A DNA stretch of 55,683 nucleotides from Pseudoflavonifractor phocaeensis (GCF_021531375.1 NZ_JADYTU010000014.1:1-55683); one strand, 5' to 3'; positions 15,429-23,543 are shown, counted from the first letter of the stretch. Numbers and translations: made by a program. The notes: a model not told the origin generated them from the letters alone.

Positions 15429-16025
15429 TCAATACAGGTTGTCGTAAATTTCCTGATAGCGTTCGTAGGGGGAGAAGCGGTCGTTGTCGGTGGCGCTCTC
15501 CTTGGGCAGATATTCCGCCAGACCGGCGCTCTGGAGGTTCTGGATCAGGCTGCGGCACAGGGAGTAGCGGCCCTTGGCGTAAGCCTCGTCGATCTGCCAG
15601 AACCAGTCCATGGCCTGGAGGCTCTTTTCCTTGGCTTCCACCTGCTGAAGCAGGGTGGTCTTTTCCGACTGGCGGTCCTGAGCGGCCTGCTGGAGCTGCT
15701 GTTCCAGCTGCGCCACCTGCTCCTTCAGCGCTTCGTTCTCCTTATACAGGTTGTCCAGAGACTGGACGGCGGAGACGGACTGCTGCAGATTGTCGATCTG
15801 CTCCTGATTCTCCTGCTGCAGGATCTCGTGCTGCCGCCGCTCCATGACGAAGGTGAACAGCAGCAGGACAAATGCCGCCGCGAACAGGATGGTGATATAC
15901 TGAAAGACGGACCGCTGCCGGCGCTTCTGCTGGTTCCGGGCGGAGCGGCGCTCCCCATGGGGCGTCTGCTTGGGAGCGGGCCCGGTCTCCGGGGTGGAGG
16001 CGGGGGTCTGGTTTTCCTCACTCAT
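15429..16025 (-). CDS. single-pass membrane protein with extracellular coiled coil, coupled to parB
   Basis: I do not recognise a family for these 198 residues. The N-terminal 39 residues are Pro/Thr-rich then strongly basic (RRSARNQQKRRQRS), predicting a cytoplasmic tail. One TM helix spans about 40-61 (VFQYITILFAAAFVLLLFTF). Residues 63-137 are a Gln/Glu-rich coiled coil, and a small C-terminal domain (about 138-198) follows outside the membrane. Its start overlaps the end of parB by 8 bp, giving translational coupling in the soj-parB operon. The architecture resembles division or cell-envelope anchor proteins, but a role in linking chromosome segregation to the membrane is inference. Confidence 0.75.
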   Translation of the reverse strand: MSEENQTPASTPETGPAPKQTPHGERRSARNQQKRRQRSVFQYITILFAAAFVLLLFTFVMERRQHEILQQENQEQIDNLQQSVSAVQSLDNLYKENEALKEQVAQLEQQLQQAAQDRQSEKTTLLQQVEAKEKSLQAMDWFWQIDEAYAKGRYSLCRSLIQNLQSAGLAEYLPKESATDNDRFSPYERYQEIYDNLY

Positions 16026-16911
16026 GGCTGGGCACCTCCCCTCTGTTCAGGCTCTGGAGCAGGGCCAGCAGACCCTCCAGGTCCTGGTCGTTGTAGTATT
16101 CCAGCTCGATCCGGCCCTTTTTGCCCTTGTGGGCGATCTTCACCTTGCGGCCCAGCCGGCCGGACAGGTCCTTTTCCAGCTCGCCCAGGTAGAGGGACAG
16201 GTCCGGGCCTTCGGGCTGGGGTTTGTCCTTTTTCTCCTTTTGGAGCGCCTTTACCAGGGCCTCGGTCTGGCGGACGGACAGCTGCCCGTCAATGACCCGC
16301 TTGGCGGCTTCGCGCTGGAGGGCGGCGGTGGGAGCGGCCAGGATGGCCCGGGCGTGTCCGGCGGACAGGACGCCCTCCTCCACAAGCTTCAGCAGGTCCT
16401 CGGGCAGGGCCAGCAGCCGCAGGGTGTTGGTGATGGCGGGACGGGACTTTCCCATCCGCTGGGCCACCTGCTCCTGGGTCAGGCCGTACTCTTCCATCAG
16501 CACCTGATAGCCCCGGGCCTCTTCGGCGGGGTTCAGGTCCTCCCGCTGGAGGTTTTCAATAAGGGCCAGCTCCATTACCTTCCGGTCGTCGGCCTCGATG
16601 ATGACGGCGGGGACCTCGGTGAGGCCGGCGGCCTTGGCGGCCCGCCAGCGCCGCTCGCCGGCGATGATCTGGTAGTAGCCGGAGGACAGGCGGCGGACGG
16701 TCAGGGGCTGGATGATGCCGTGGATGCGGACCGATTCCGTCAGATCGGCCAGAGCGTCCGGGTCAAAACGCTTCCGGGGCTGGTTCAGTCCCGGCTCTAC
16801 CTGGAAAATGGGCAGGGAGACGGCGCCCTCGCCCTGGGGTTGTAGGTCCGGGTCGCCCAGCAGGGCGTTCAGCCCCCGGCCCAGGCCGTGTTCTATCTTT
16901 TGCTTTGCCAT
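16018..16911 (-). CDS. parB: Chromosome-partitioning protein ParB (Spo0J)
   Basis: ParB is a CTP-dependent clamp that loads at parS sites, spreads along DNA and recruits SMC and ParA/Soj. The 297 residues begin MAKQKIEHGLGRGLNALLG (the segment that stimulates Soj). The ParB/sulfiredoxin-type domain has NQPRKRFDP and the CTP-binding arginine patch GERRWRAAK, with ENLQREDLNPAEEARGY after it. An HTH domain (YGLTQEQVAQRMGKSRPAIT) and a C-terminal dimerisation domain complete the protein. ATG 16911 with AAGGGGTG is preferred to an in-frame upstream TTG. It lies downstream of soj, with parS sites flanking soj. Confidence 0.95.
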   Translation of the reverse strand: MAKQKIEHGLGRGLNALLGDPDLQPQGEGAVSLPIFQVEPGLNQPRKRFDPDALADLTESVRIHGIIQPLTVRRLSSGYYQIIAGERRWRAAKAAGLTEVPAVIIEADDRKVMELALIENLQREDLNPAEEARGYQVLMEEYGLTQEQVAQRMGKSRPAITNTLRLLALPEDLLKLVEEGVLSAGHARAILAAPTAALQREAAKRVIDGQLSVRQTEALVKALQKEKKDKPQPEGPDLSLYLGELEKDLSGRLGRKVKIAHKGKKGRIELEYYNDQDLEGLLALLQSLNRGEVPSHE

Positions 16912-16965
16912 GTTGCACCCCTTTACTGAGTTCAAAATATAGGAGTTAAACGCTGCGGCGGGGAA

Positions 16966-16981
16966 CGTTTCACGTGAAACA
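16966..16981. promoter_or_regulatory. parS site 1
   Basis: The palindrome CGTTTCACGTGAAACA matches the Firmicutes parS consensus (TGTTTCACGTGAAACA) at 15 of 16 positions. It lies between parB and soj. Confidence 0.93.
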
Positions 16982-17091
16982 CCGCCGGTATGGACTGCAT
17001 ATGGTTCGCTCCGCCCCGGCGGGCAGAGGTCACTTCTTGGGTCATTTCTTCTCTTTACGCCGCCCTGGGCGGCAGGGGATAGGGGAGGGGG

Positions 17092-17856
17092 TCAGTTCTT
17101 ATTGTGAATAGACACGATCTCTGCGGCCAGAGCGGCGTAAGCCTCGGCGCCCCGGGAGTAGGGATCATAGGCGGAGACGGGCTTGCCGTGGCTGGGGGCC
17201 TCGGACAGGCGGACGTTCCGGGGAATGACGGTGGCGTAGACCTGGCCGGGGAAGTAGCGCTTGACCTCCTCCGCCACCTGGAGGGACAGGTTGGTCCGGC
17301 TGTCAAACATGGTCAGCAGGACCCCTTCTAGAGCCAGCCGGGGGTTCAGCTTCCGCTTCACCAGCCGGACGGTGGCCAGCAGATCGCTGAGGCCCTCCAG
17401 AGCGTAGTACTCACACTGGACCGGCACCAGCAGGGTCCCGGCGGCGCACAGGGCGTTGACGGTGAGCAGCTCCAGGGAGGGAGGGCAGTCGATCAGGATG
17501 TAGTCATAGCCGGGGGAGAGCAGGTCCAAAGCCCGCTTCAGCAGCTTTTCACGGTCGACCACGCCGATCATCTCAATGCCTGCGCCGGCCAGCGCCTTGT
17601 TGGAGGGCAGCACATCGCCGTACTTGGTGGAGACCACCGCCTTTTTCGGGTCGGCCCCGTTGATAAGCACGTCGTAGACGTTGGGGGAGGCGGCGTTTTT
17701 GTCCACTCCCATGCCGGAAGTGGCGTTGGCCTGAGGGTCAAAATCGCATAACAGCACCCGCTTGCCCAGCGCGTGCAGGGCGGCGGTGAGGTTGACGGTG
17801 GTGGTGGTTTTGCCCACCCCGCCTTTTTGGTTGACAATGGCAATGATCCTGGCCAT
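17092..17856 (-). CDS. soj: ParA-family ATPase Soj
   Basis: Soj is the ATPase partner of ParB/Spo0J. It binds DNA as an ATP dimer, aids origin segregation and in Bacillus controls DnaA. The 254 residues have the deviant Walker A NQKGGVGKTTTTVNL at the N-terminus. Walker A' follows as LLCDFDPQANATSGMG, and YDYILIDCPPSLELLTVNAL is the Walker B region. FDSRTNLSLQVAEEV and TVIPRNVRLSEAPSHG are typical ParA segments. ATG 17856 follows AAAGGAGG; upstream in-frame codons lack a ribosome binding site. It is the first gene of soj-parB-coiled-coil protein. Confidence 0.95.
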   Translation of the reverse strand: MARIIAIVNQKGGVGKTTTTVNLTAALHALGKRVLLCDFDPQANATSGMGVDKNAASPNVYDVLINGADPKKAVVSTKYGDVLPSNKALAGAGIEMIGVVDREKLLKRALDLLSPGYDYILIDCPPSLELLTVNALCAAGTLLVPVQCEYYALEGLSDLLATVRLVKRKLNPRLALEGVLLTMFDSRTNLSLQVAEEVKRYFPGQVYATVIPRNVRLSEAPSHGKPVSAYDPYSRGAEAYAALAAEIVSIHNKN

Positions 17857-17913
17857 GGGGCGCCTCCTTTGTTGATCCTGAGCCTGCCCCAAAGGGGGCG
17901 TTTGCAAAAAAAT

Positions 17914-17942
17914 ATTATATCAACCAACCCATGGCATTTCAA
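17914..17942 (-). promoter_or_regulatory. sigma-A promoter of the soj-parB operon
   Basis: -35 TTGAAA (17942-17937), a 17-bp spacer and a consensus -10 TATAAT (17919-17914) preceded by TGA. A parS site lies about 50 bp upstream. Confidence 0.85.
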
Positions 17943-17992
17943 CTGTTTTCCCGGTTTTTTCTTGTTTTAAGGTAAAAAAGAGGAACAGGAGA

Positions 17993-18008
17993 TGTTTCAC
18001 GTGAAACG
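17993..18008. promoter_or_regulatory. parS site 2
   Basis: TGTTTCACGTGAAACG matches the parS consensus at 15 of 16 positions. It sits between noc and the soj promoter, so ParB could also affect soj transcription. Confidence 0.93.
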
Positions 18009-18171
18009 GCGGCGGTGGGGATCGCCCGACGGAATTGCGAGTGGCTGCCCCCCAGTGGTTCTTGGGCTTCTTTCTGACTGCTCAGAAAAACGTTCCCCGC
18101 AGGGTGAAATTCCCCTCCCCGTATTCGTCATAGCCTTCCTGAACGGTCCAATGGAGGCAACGGGACCGGGA

Positions 18172-18210
18172 AGAAAAGAAAAAACCGCGCGTCCTGATCC
18201 GGACGCGCGG
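18172..18210 (-). terminator. intrinsic terminator downstream of noc
   Basis: Perfect 10-bp arms CCGCGCGTCC (18185-18194) and GGACGCGCGG (18201-18210), followed on the - strand by TTTTTTCTTTTCTT. It isolates noc from the soj operon. Confidence 0.9.
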
Positions 18211-18232
18211 GGCGGGAGGGAGGAGAGAGGGG

Positions 18233-19045
18233 TTAGGGGGCGGATCTGCGGGGAATCTGAATGGTGAGCAGAATGGCGTCTTCGGTGTCCTTGCGCTGAC
18301 ACTGGGCGTCCACGCCGGCGGAGCGCATCAGATCCAAACTGCGGGTGATGGTATTCAGGAACAAGCGAACATCCTTTACAATGAAGGTGGGACGGCGGTT
18401 TCCGGCCTTGGGCTGGGCGGAGAGCATGGCCTCCACCAGCGCCTCGGTCTGGGCTACGGTGAGGGAGCCCTCGGTGACCTGGAGGGCCGCCTTCCGCTGC
18501 CGCTCCGGGTCCTCCAGCCGCAGCAGGGCCCGGGCATGGCGCTCGGAGCAGCCCCCGTCCCGCAGACGGGCCAGTACATCGGAGGGCAGCTTCAGCAGCC
18601 GCAGCTTGTTGGCCACGGCGGATTGGCTCTTGCCCAGACGGCGGGCCACCTCCTCCTGGGAGAGATGATAGGTGTCCAGCAGACGGCGCAGAGCCAAGGC
18701 CTCTTCCCAGAAATCCAGGTCCCGGCGCTGGAGGTTTTCCACCAGAGCCAGAAGAGAGGAGGATTGGCTGTCCGTCTGGACGGACAGGCAGGGGACCTGG
18801 GCCAGGCCCGCCAGCCGGGCCGCCCGAAGCCGGCGCTCGCCGGCCACCAGCTCCCAGCCGCCGTTCCGGCGGCGGACGGTCAAAGGCTGGAGCACCCCCA
18901 GGGTCTGGATGGAGGCGGCCAGCTCCTCCAGCTCCGGTTGGGAGAACCGCTTCCGGGGCTGGTCCGGGTTGGGCACGATGTCGTCTACCGGCAAAAACAG
19001 CACCCGTCCCGTGTCAAAGATCCCTTTCTTGGTCAGCAGTCCCAT
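18233..19045 (-). CDS. noc: ParB-like nucleoid occlusion protein
   Basis: This is a ParB paralogue of 270 residues. Noc binds its own DNA sites and keeps the division machinery off the nucleoid. It has PNPDQPRKRFSQPELEELA, the CTP-binding patch GERRLRAARLAG, ENLQRRDLDFWEEALALRR and an HTH around YHLSQEEVARRLGKSQSAVA. The N-terminus (MGLLTKKGIFDTG) is short, and the membrane-binding amphipathic helix known from Bacillus Noc is not obvious. The distinction from a second ParB rests on position next to rsmG/soj/parB. ATG 19045 follows AAAGGAGG. It is monocistronic with its own terminator. Confidence 0.85.
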   Translation of the reverse strand: MGLLTKKGIFDTGRVLFLPVDDIVPNPDQPRKRFSQPELEELAASIQTLGVLQPLTVRRRNGGWELVAGERRLRAARLAGLAQVPCLSVQTDSQSSSLLALVENLQRRDLDFWEEALALRRLLDTYHLSQEEVARRLGKSQSAVANKLRLLKLPSDVLARLRDGGCSERHARALLRLEDPERQRKAALQVTEGSLTVAQTEALVEAMLSAQPKAGNRRPTFIVKDVRLFLNTITRSLDLMRSAGVDAQCQRKDTEDAILLTIQIPRRSAP

Positions 19046-19230
19046 GGCCTGCCCCTCCTTTCACCGGCTGCTTGTCCATAGTTTACCATATTATGGAAAA
19101 TATTCCGTCGAAATACCGGAGGTGGAAAAAATTTTTTGACGGACCGGTCAGGGGGAGGACCAAAAGCCGGCGCGCGTACCGTCAAATTTATGAAATTTCC
19201 ATAATGAAGTGAAAAATATCTTGTCCGGGC

Positions 19231-19259
19231 TTGTAAGAAAAGAGAAAATACAGTATAAT
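19231..19259 (+). promoter_or_regulatory. sigma-A promoter of the symporter gene
   Basis: -35 TTGTAA (19231-19236), a 17-bp spacer and a consensus -10 TATAAT (19254-19259). It implies a leader of about 135 nt before the gene. Confidence 0.82.
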
Positions 19260-19403
19260 GGAGCACAGAGAGAAAAGGAAGAGGATCGGGGGAGAGTCCC
19301 CCAGGCACCCGCGGTCAGCGGTCCCGCAGAATGGGCGGGCCGAGGCCGCTTTGTTGTCTCCCCGTCCGCCCCGGCGGCAGGGAAATGAGGAAGGAGAGAT
19401 CGC

Positions 19404-20648
19404 ATGAAATCGAAGAAGCTACCTCTGGCATTTTGGATCTTTATTGGTCTGGTGGTGGGCGTTGCGGCCGGCCTGATCTTTATGGTCATACCAGGCGGCG
19501 TGGACATCGCCAAGAGCTACGTCAAACCCTGGGGCACGATCTTCCTGAACCTGCTGAAGTTCATCGTGGTACCCATCGTCCTGTTTTCCATCGCCTCGGG
19601 CGTCATCTCCATGCAGGACATCAGCAAAGTGGGCTCTGTGGGCGGCAAGACCGTGATCTATTACATGTGTACCACCGCCTTTGCCGTGATCCTGGCCCTG
19701 ATCCTGTCCAGCGCGGCCAAGGCGCTGCACCTGTTCGCCCCTCTGGCTACCACCGGACTGGAGTACACACCCCCTGAGGGCCAGAGTCTGATGAGCACCA
19801 TCGTCAACATCTTCCCCTCCAACCCCATTACCCCCCTGGCTAACGCCACCATGCTCCAGGTCATCGTCATCTCCCTGCTCATCGGCTTCGGCATTTTGCT
19901 GGCCGGAGAGAAGGGTCTGGTGGCCGCCCAGGTGGTGGACAGCTTCAACGAGGTGTCCATGAAGATCATGGACCTGATCATCAAACTGTCCCCCTTCGGC
20001 GTGGCCTGCCTGATCTGCCCGGTGGTGGCGGAAAACGGCCCCGAGGTCCTGGGCAAGCTGGCCATGGTGCTGCTGGTGGCCTATGTGGGCTATGCGGTCC
20101 ACGCCATCGTGGTCTACTCCACCACGGTGCGGGCTCTGGGCGGGGTGTCCCCCCTGGCGTTCTTCAAGGGCATGGCCCCCGCCATGATGATGGCCTTCTC
20201 CTCCGCCTCCTCGGTGGGCACCCTGCCCTTTACCCTGGAGTGCTCCGAGCGCCTGGGCGCCCGGTGTGAGGTGGCCTCCTTCGTGCTGCCCCTGGGCGCC
20301 ACCATCAATATGGACGGCACCGCCATCTACCAGGGCGTGTGCGCCGTCTTTATCGCCTCCTGCTACGGCATTGATCTGACCATCGGCCAGATGGCTACCA
20401 TCGTCCTCACCGCCACCCTGGCCTCCATCGGCACCGCCGGCGTCCCCGGCGCGGGCATGGTCATGCTGGCCATGGTGCTCCAGAGCGTCAACATCCCTGT
20501 GGAGGGCATCGCCCTGGTAGCCGGCATCGACCGGATCTTCGACATGGGCCGTACCACCATCAACATCACCGGCGACGCCGCCTGTGCCGTCATTATCTCC
20601 AAGCTGGAGGACCGAAAGGCCGCCCGTACCAGCGGCGCGCTGCAGTAA
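19404..20648 (+). CDS. Dicarboxylate/amino acid:cation symporter (DAACS family)
   Basis: This is an inner-membrane secondary transporter of 414 residues that takes up glutamate/aspartate, C4-dicarboxylates or small neutral amino acids with Na+ or H+. The fold is marked by FLNLLKFIVVPIVLFSIASG, the serine-rich re-entrant loop (FSSASSVGTLPFTLEC), the cation and substrate motif LGATINMDGTAIYQG, and the second hairpin around SIGTAGVPGAGMVMLAMVLQ. The C-terminal substrate helix is DRIFDMGRTTINITGDA. ATG 19404 has AGGAAGGAGAG. It is monocistronic, with its own promoter and a distant terminator. The exact substrate cannot be assigned. Confidence 0.92.
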   Translation: MKSKKLPLAFWIFIGLVVGVAAGLIFMVIPGGVDIAKSYVKPWGTIFLNLLKFIVVPIVLFSIASGVISMQDISKVGSVGGKTVIYYMCTTAFAVILALILSSAAKALHLFAPLATTGLEYTPPEGQSLMSTIVNIFPSNPITPLANATMLQVIVISLLIGFGILLAGEKGLVAAQVVDSFNEVSMKIMDLIIKLSPFGVACLICPVVAENGPEVLGKLAMVLLVAYVGYAVHAIVVYSTTVRALGGVSPLAFFKGMAPAMMMAFSSASSVGTLPFTLECSERLGARCEVASFVLPLGATINMDGTAIYQGVCAVFIASCYGIDLTIGQMATIVLTATLASIGTAGVPGAGMVMLAMVLQSVNIPVEGIALVAGIDRIFDMGRTTINITGDAACAVIISKLEDRKAARTSGALQ

Positions 20649-21273
20649 ATCCAGGCTTTTTGCAAATGATTCCGGAATAGCGGCAGGGCGGCGGCGAACT
20701 CGCCAGCCGTTCCGAAACCAGGACGCCGTGGGAGCTTTGTCAGGGCTGGCCCCCGGCGGAATGTGGGAGCTTGGCGGCGAACTCGTCAAGCATCCCGGGA
20801 CAAAAAGCGTCGGGCTGGGCCTTGGGTGGCGGCCCGGCGCTTTACTTGTTCAGCAGGTCACGGAGCCGCTGACGGAACTTGTCAAGCGTCTTCGCTCATT
20901 AGCGAGTAGCAAGAGCAGGAGCCGTTTGGCCTCCTGCGCCTGCTGCACAAGCAATTCGCTTGTGTTTAGCATGGGTAAAGGGCTGCGCCCGCAAGGCGCG
21001 GCCCTTTTTATCTGTCAAACAAGAAAAAGCTGCGGTCCGGAGAAAAACGCGGTTTGCCGCAGTGGATCCGCTGTCCGCCCGATGGAGGACAGTCGGCATG
21101 ACTGCGAGCCCCAGCTCTGCGTGGTTTGTTTGACCGGCGGAAAACACGGTGGCGGATTTTATCCGCGGGCGGAGAAAACGGCCGTTTTTTGCCCCGGAAG
21201 GGGATGCGCGGGATAGTGACGGAAAATTTGAAAGAATATGGAAAAAAACCGGGAAAATTTTTTGAAAAAGGGA
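20649..21273 (+). other. intergenic region between symporter gene and xpt
   Basis: A 625-bp stretch without a credible gene. It contains short direct repeats (GGCGGCGAACTCG at about 20690 and 20774, GTGGGAGCTT at about 20728 and 20764). An ACAAGC/GCTTGT hairpin lies near 20946-20962, followed by the intrinsic terminator listed separately. After the terminator are AT-rich sequences leading to the xpt promoter. Confidence 0.5.
20980..21009 (+). terminator. intrinsic terminator
   Basis: Arms GGGCTGCGCC (20980-20989) and GGCGCGGCCC (20995-21004) pair with one T-G, then TTTTT. It lies 330 bp after the symporter gene and is its first good terminator. Confidence 0.82.
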
Positions 21274-21302
21274 TTGCAGGGCAAGAAAATTTTTTGTAGA
21301 AT
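21274..21302 (+). promoter_or_regulatory. sigma-A promoter of xpt
   Basis: -35 TTGCAG (21274-21279), a 17-bp spacer and -10 TAGAAT (21297-21302). The 70-nt leader carries a GGCCCG/CGGGCC hairpin near 21328-21346, but no purine riboswitch. Confidence 0.75.
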
Positions 21303-21379
21303 GGATGCGTATCGTTTCAGACTGCGTGGCCCGAATCTTCCGGGCCATTGTCATTTTCGTGGAAGGACGGAAGAGAAAT

Positions 21380-21955
21380 ATGGAGCTTCTCAAGCAGCGC
21401 ATCCGGCAGGATGGCACCGTGAGAGGGACCGACGTGCTGAAGGTGGACAGCTTTCTGAACCACCAGATGGACGTGGCCCTGTTCGAAGAGATCGGCAAGG
21501 AATTCAAGCGGCGCTTTGAGGGCTGCGGCGTGAACAAGATCTTGACCATCGAGGCGTCAGGCATCGGGATCGCCTGTGTCGCGGCCCAGTCGTTCCGCTG
21601 CCCCGTGGTCTTTGCCAAGAAGAGCCAGAGTAAGAACATCACCGGCGAGGTGTACGCCACCAAGGTGGAGTCTTTTACCCACGGCAAAGTTTACGACGTC
21701 ATCGTGTCCAAGAAGTTCCTGGGTCCGGAGGACAAGGTGCTTATCATCGACGACTTTTTGGCCAACGGCGCGGCACTGGAGGGACTGATGGATCTGGTGA
21801 ACCAGGCCGGAGCCCAGCTGGTGGGTGCGGGCATCGTCATTGAGAAGGCCTTCCAGCCCGGCGGCGACCGCATCCGTGCCCGGGGCATTCGGGTGGAATC
21901 CTTGGCCCGGATCAAGTCCATGTCCGAGGAAAACGGAGTGGAATTTGTAGATTAA
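21380..21955 (+). CDS. xpt: Xanthine phosphoribosyltransferase
   Basis: Xpt salvages xanthine to XMP using PRPP. The 191 residues match the Bacillus enzyme in length (about 194). MELLKQRIRQDGTVRGTDVL begins the protein, FLNHQMDV precedes the core, and the PRPP-binding loop is KVLIIDDFLANGAALEGL. The C-terminus reads RIKSMSEENGVEFVD. ATG 21380 with GGAAGAG is chosen; an upstream in-frame ATG at 21305 lies at the transcription start and would add 25 atypical residues. The last 18 codons recur 233 bp downstream. The BMP-type nucleoside importer follows, consistent with purine salvage. Confidence 0.93.
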   Translation: MELLKQRIRQDGTVRGTDVLKVDSFLNHQMDVALFEEIGKEFKRRFEGCGVNKILTIEASGIGIACVAAQSFRCPVVFAKKSQSKNITGEVYATKVESFTHGKVYDVIVSKKFLGPEDKVLIIDDFLANGAALEGLMDLVNQAGAQLVGAGIVIEKAFQPGGDRIRARGIRVESLARIKSMSEENGVEFVD

Positions 21956-22188
21956 GCTAGAGAATTTTCCACAGCTGGCCAGGGATTCCACGGGGCCCCG
22001 CCGCAGGTGGGGCGGCCGGCAGGCCGTAAATTCGAAGACGCGAAGCGGCGGAGAATTTCCGCAAGGGCGGATTCATTCCGCCCGAGGATTAAAAAAACGG
22101 GTACCCGCAAAATCAAAGATTTTGTGGGAAATCTTTGGCCCGTATCAAGTCCATGTCCGAGGAAAACGGAGTGGAATTTGTGGATTAA
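21956..22188 (+). repeat. element behind xpt ending in a second copy of the xpt 3' end
   Basis: Positions 22132-22188 repeat xpt 21899-21955: 18 codons plus stop, in the same frame, differing only at TCC/TCT, CGG/CGT and GTA/GTG, all synonymous. Between the copies lies a core (22026-22107) containing AAATTCGA, GGAGAATTTCCGCA, a palindrome GGGCGGATTCATTCCGCCC and GAGGATTAAAA. The same series occurs in the rsmG repeats. The repeated tail has no start codon in frame, so it is not a gene. Confidence 0.9.
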
Positions 22189-22189
22189 G

Positions 22190-22216
22190 ATTAAAACCGT
22201 GTCATTCGGTTTTAAT
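22190..22216 (+). terminator. hairpin after the second xpt tail, possible original xpt terminator
   Basis: Perfect 10-bp arms ATTAAAACCG (22190-22199) and CGGTTTTAAT (22207-22216), 2 bp after the stop codon of the repeated tail. The 3' arm is T-rich. It may be the ancestral terminator of xpt, now 235 bp away from the functional stop. Confidence 0.55.
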
Positions 22217-22283
22217 ATAAAAGGTAAGCGATCCAAGGAATGAAAAGATCCAACCAACCAAAACTAAGGAGGACAACCAAGTT

Positions 22284-23543
22284 ATGAAGAAGATCCTTGC
22301 AATGGTCATGGCTATGGCCATGGTGCTGTCTCTGGCCGCCTGCGGCGGCGGTGACAAGCCCAGCACGTCCGCCGGCTCCGCCGCTTCCGGCGCTGCCAGC
22401 TCCGGCGCCGCCGGCACCAGCGACGCCGCCGATTTCAAGGTGGGTGCCATCTATATCAACAGCAAGAACGACACCGCCGGCTACACCTACGCCCACCATC
22501 ACGGCATCACCACCGCCATGGAGGAGCTGGGCATGGATCCCGCCACTCAGCTGGTGATCCAGGACGAGATCCCCGAGGATGAGCAGCAGGTGCTGACCGC
22601 CATCGACACCCTGGTGGGCGAGGGCGCCAACATCATCTTCGGCATCTCCTTCGGCTATATCGACGCCATGGAGAAGGCCGCCGCCGAGTACCCCGACGTG
22701 GTGTTCTCCCACGCCACCGGCTATAAGTGCAACGACACCAACTTCAACAACTACTTCGGCCGTGCCTATCAGGCCCGCTACCTGGCCGGCATCGCCGCCG
22801 GTCTGAAGAGCCTGGAGACCGGCAACAACAACATCGGCTATGTGGCCGCCTACGGCACCGAGTACGCCGAGACCTGCTCCGGCATCAACGGCTTCGCTCT
22901 GGGCGCCCAGTCCGTCAACCCCGACGCCAAGGTCTATGTGAAGAAGCTGGGCGCCTGGGCCGACGAGGTCAACGAGTCCGCCTTCGCCAAGGAGCTGATC
23001 GACAGCTACAAGTGCGGCGTCATCTCCCAGCACTGTGACTCCGCCCAGCCCCAGATCGCTGCCCAGGACGCCGGCGTGTTCGGCTGCGGCTACAACTCCG
23101 ACATGACCGCCGACGCCCCCAACGCCCACCTGACCGCCGCCATCTGGAACTGGAACGTGTACTACCGCACCGCCATTGAGGCCGCCATGACCTGTGGCGA
23201 CGCCTCCAACTACGTCTCCACCCTGGGCTCCGGCGCCTGGTACGGCGGCCTGAAGGAGGGCTTCGTGGACGTGTCCCCCCTGAACGAGGCCACCTGTGCC
23301 GCCGGCACTCAGGAAGCCATCGACGCCGTCAAGGAGCTCATCATCTCCGGCGAGTGGGACGTGTTCTCCGGCGTGAAGCTGCACATCACCGTGGCTGACG
23401 GCGCCGCCACCGTGGAGAAGGCCGACGAGGCTCTGGTGGACAACACCGGCGCTGAGATCGTGGCCGCCGGCGGCCCCTCCGTGGAGGACAGCGTCATCAC
23501 CGGCACCATGAACTACTTCGTGGCCGGCGTGGAAGAGGCCTGA
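22284..23543 (+). CDS. BMP-family ABC transporter substrate-binding lipoprotein
   Basis: This is an extracytoplasmic lipoprotein of 419 residues in the Bmp/PnrA/TmpC family, whose characterised members bind purine nucleosides. The signal peptide MKKILAMVMAMAMVLSLAAC has Cys20 as lipidation site, followed by a Gly/Ser/Ala linker (about 22-45). KVGAIYINSKNDTAGYTYAH starts the first lobe, and FGISFGYIDAMEKAAAEYPD and NNYFGRAYQARYLAGIAAG are typical BMP segments. ATG 22284 has AAGGAGGA. It heads a binding protein-ATPase-permease-permease cluster, separated from the ATPase by a strong hairpin that should favour excess binding protein. Codon use is strongly biased, suggesting high expression. Confidence 0.93.
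   Translation: MKKILAMVMAMAMVLSLAACGGGDKPSTSAGSAASGAASSGAAGTSDAADFKVGAIYINSKNDTAGYTYAHHHGITTAMEELGMDPATQLVIQDEIPEDEQQVLTAIDTLVGEGANIIFGISFGYIDAMEKAAAEYPDVVFSHATGYKCNDTNFNNYFGRAYQARYLAGIAAGLKSLETGNNNIGYVAAYGTEYAETCSGINGFALGAQSVNPDAKVYVKKLGAWADEVNESAFAKELIDSYKCGVISQHCDSAQPQIAAQDAGVFGCGYNSDMTADAPNAHLTAAIWNWNVYYRTAIEAAMTCGDASNYVSTLGSGAWYGGLKEGFVDVSPLNEATCAAGTQEAIDAVKELIISGEWDVFSGVKLHITVADGAATVEKADEALVDNTGAEIVAAGGPSVEDSVITGTMNYFVAGVEEA

Noticed and set aside
21303-21379. Possible guanine riboswitch in the xpt leader
   Set aside because: The leader is only about 70 nt and lacks the conserved purine-riboswitch junction and loop sequences; only a simple GGCCCG/CGGGCC hairpin is present.
22007-22243. 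78-codon open frame (+) covering the repeated xpt tail
   Set aside because: It has no ribosome binding site and runs in a different frame from the xpt tail copy; the segment is better explained as a repeat element.
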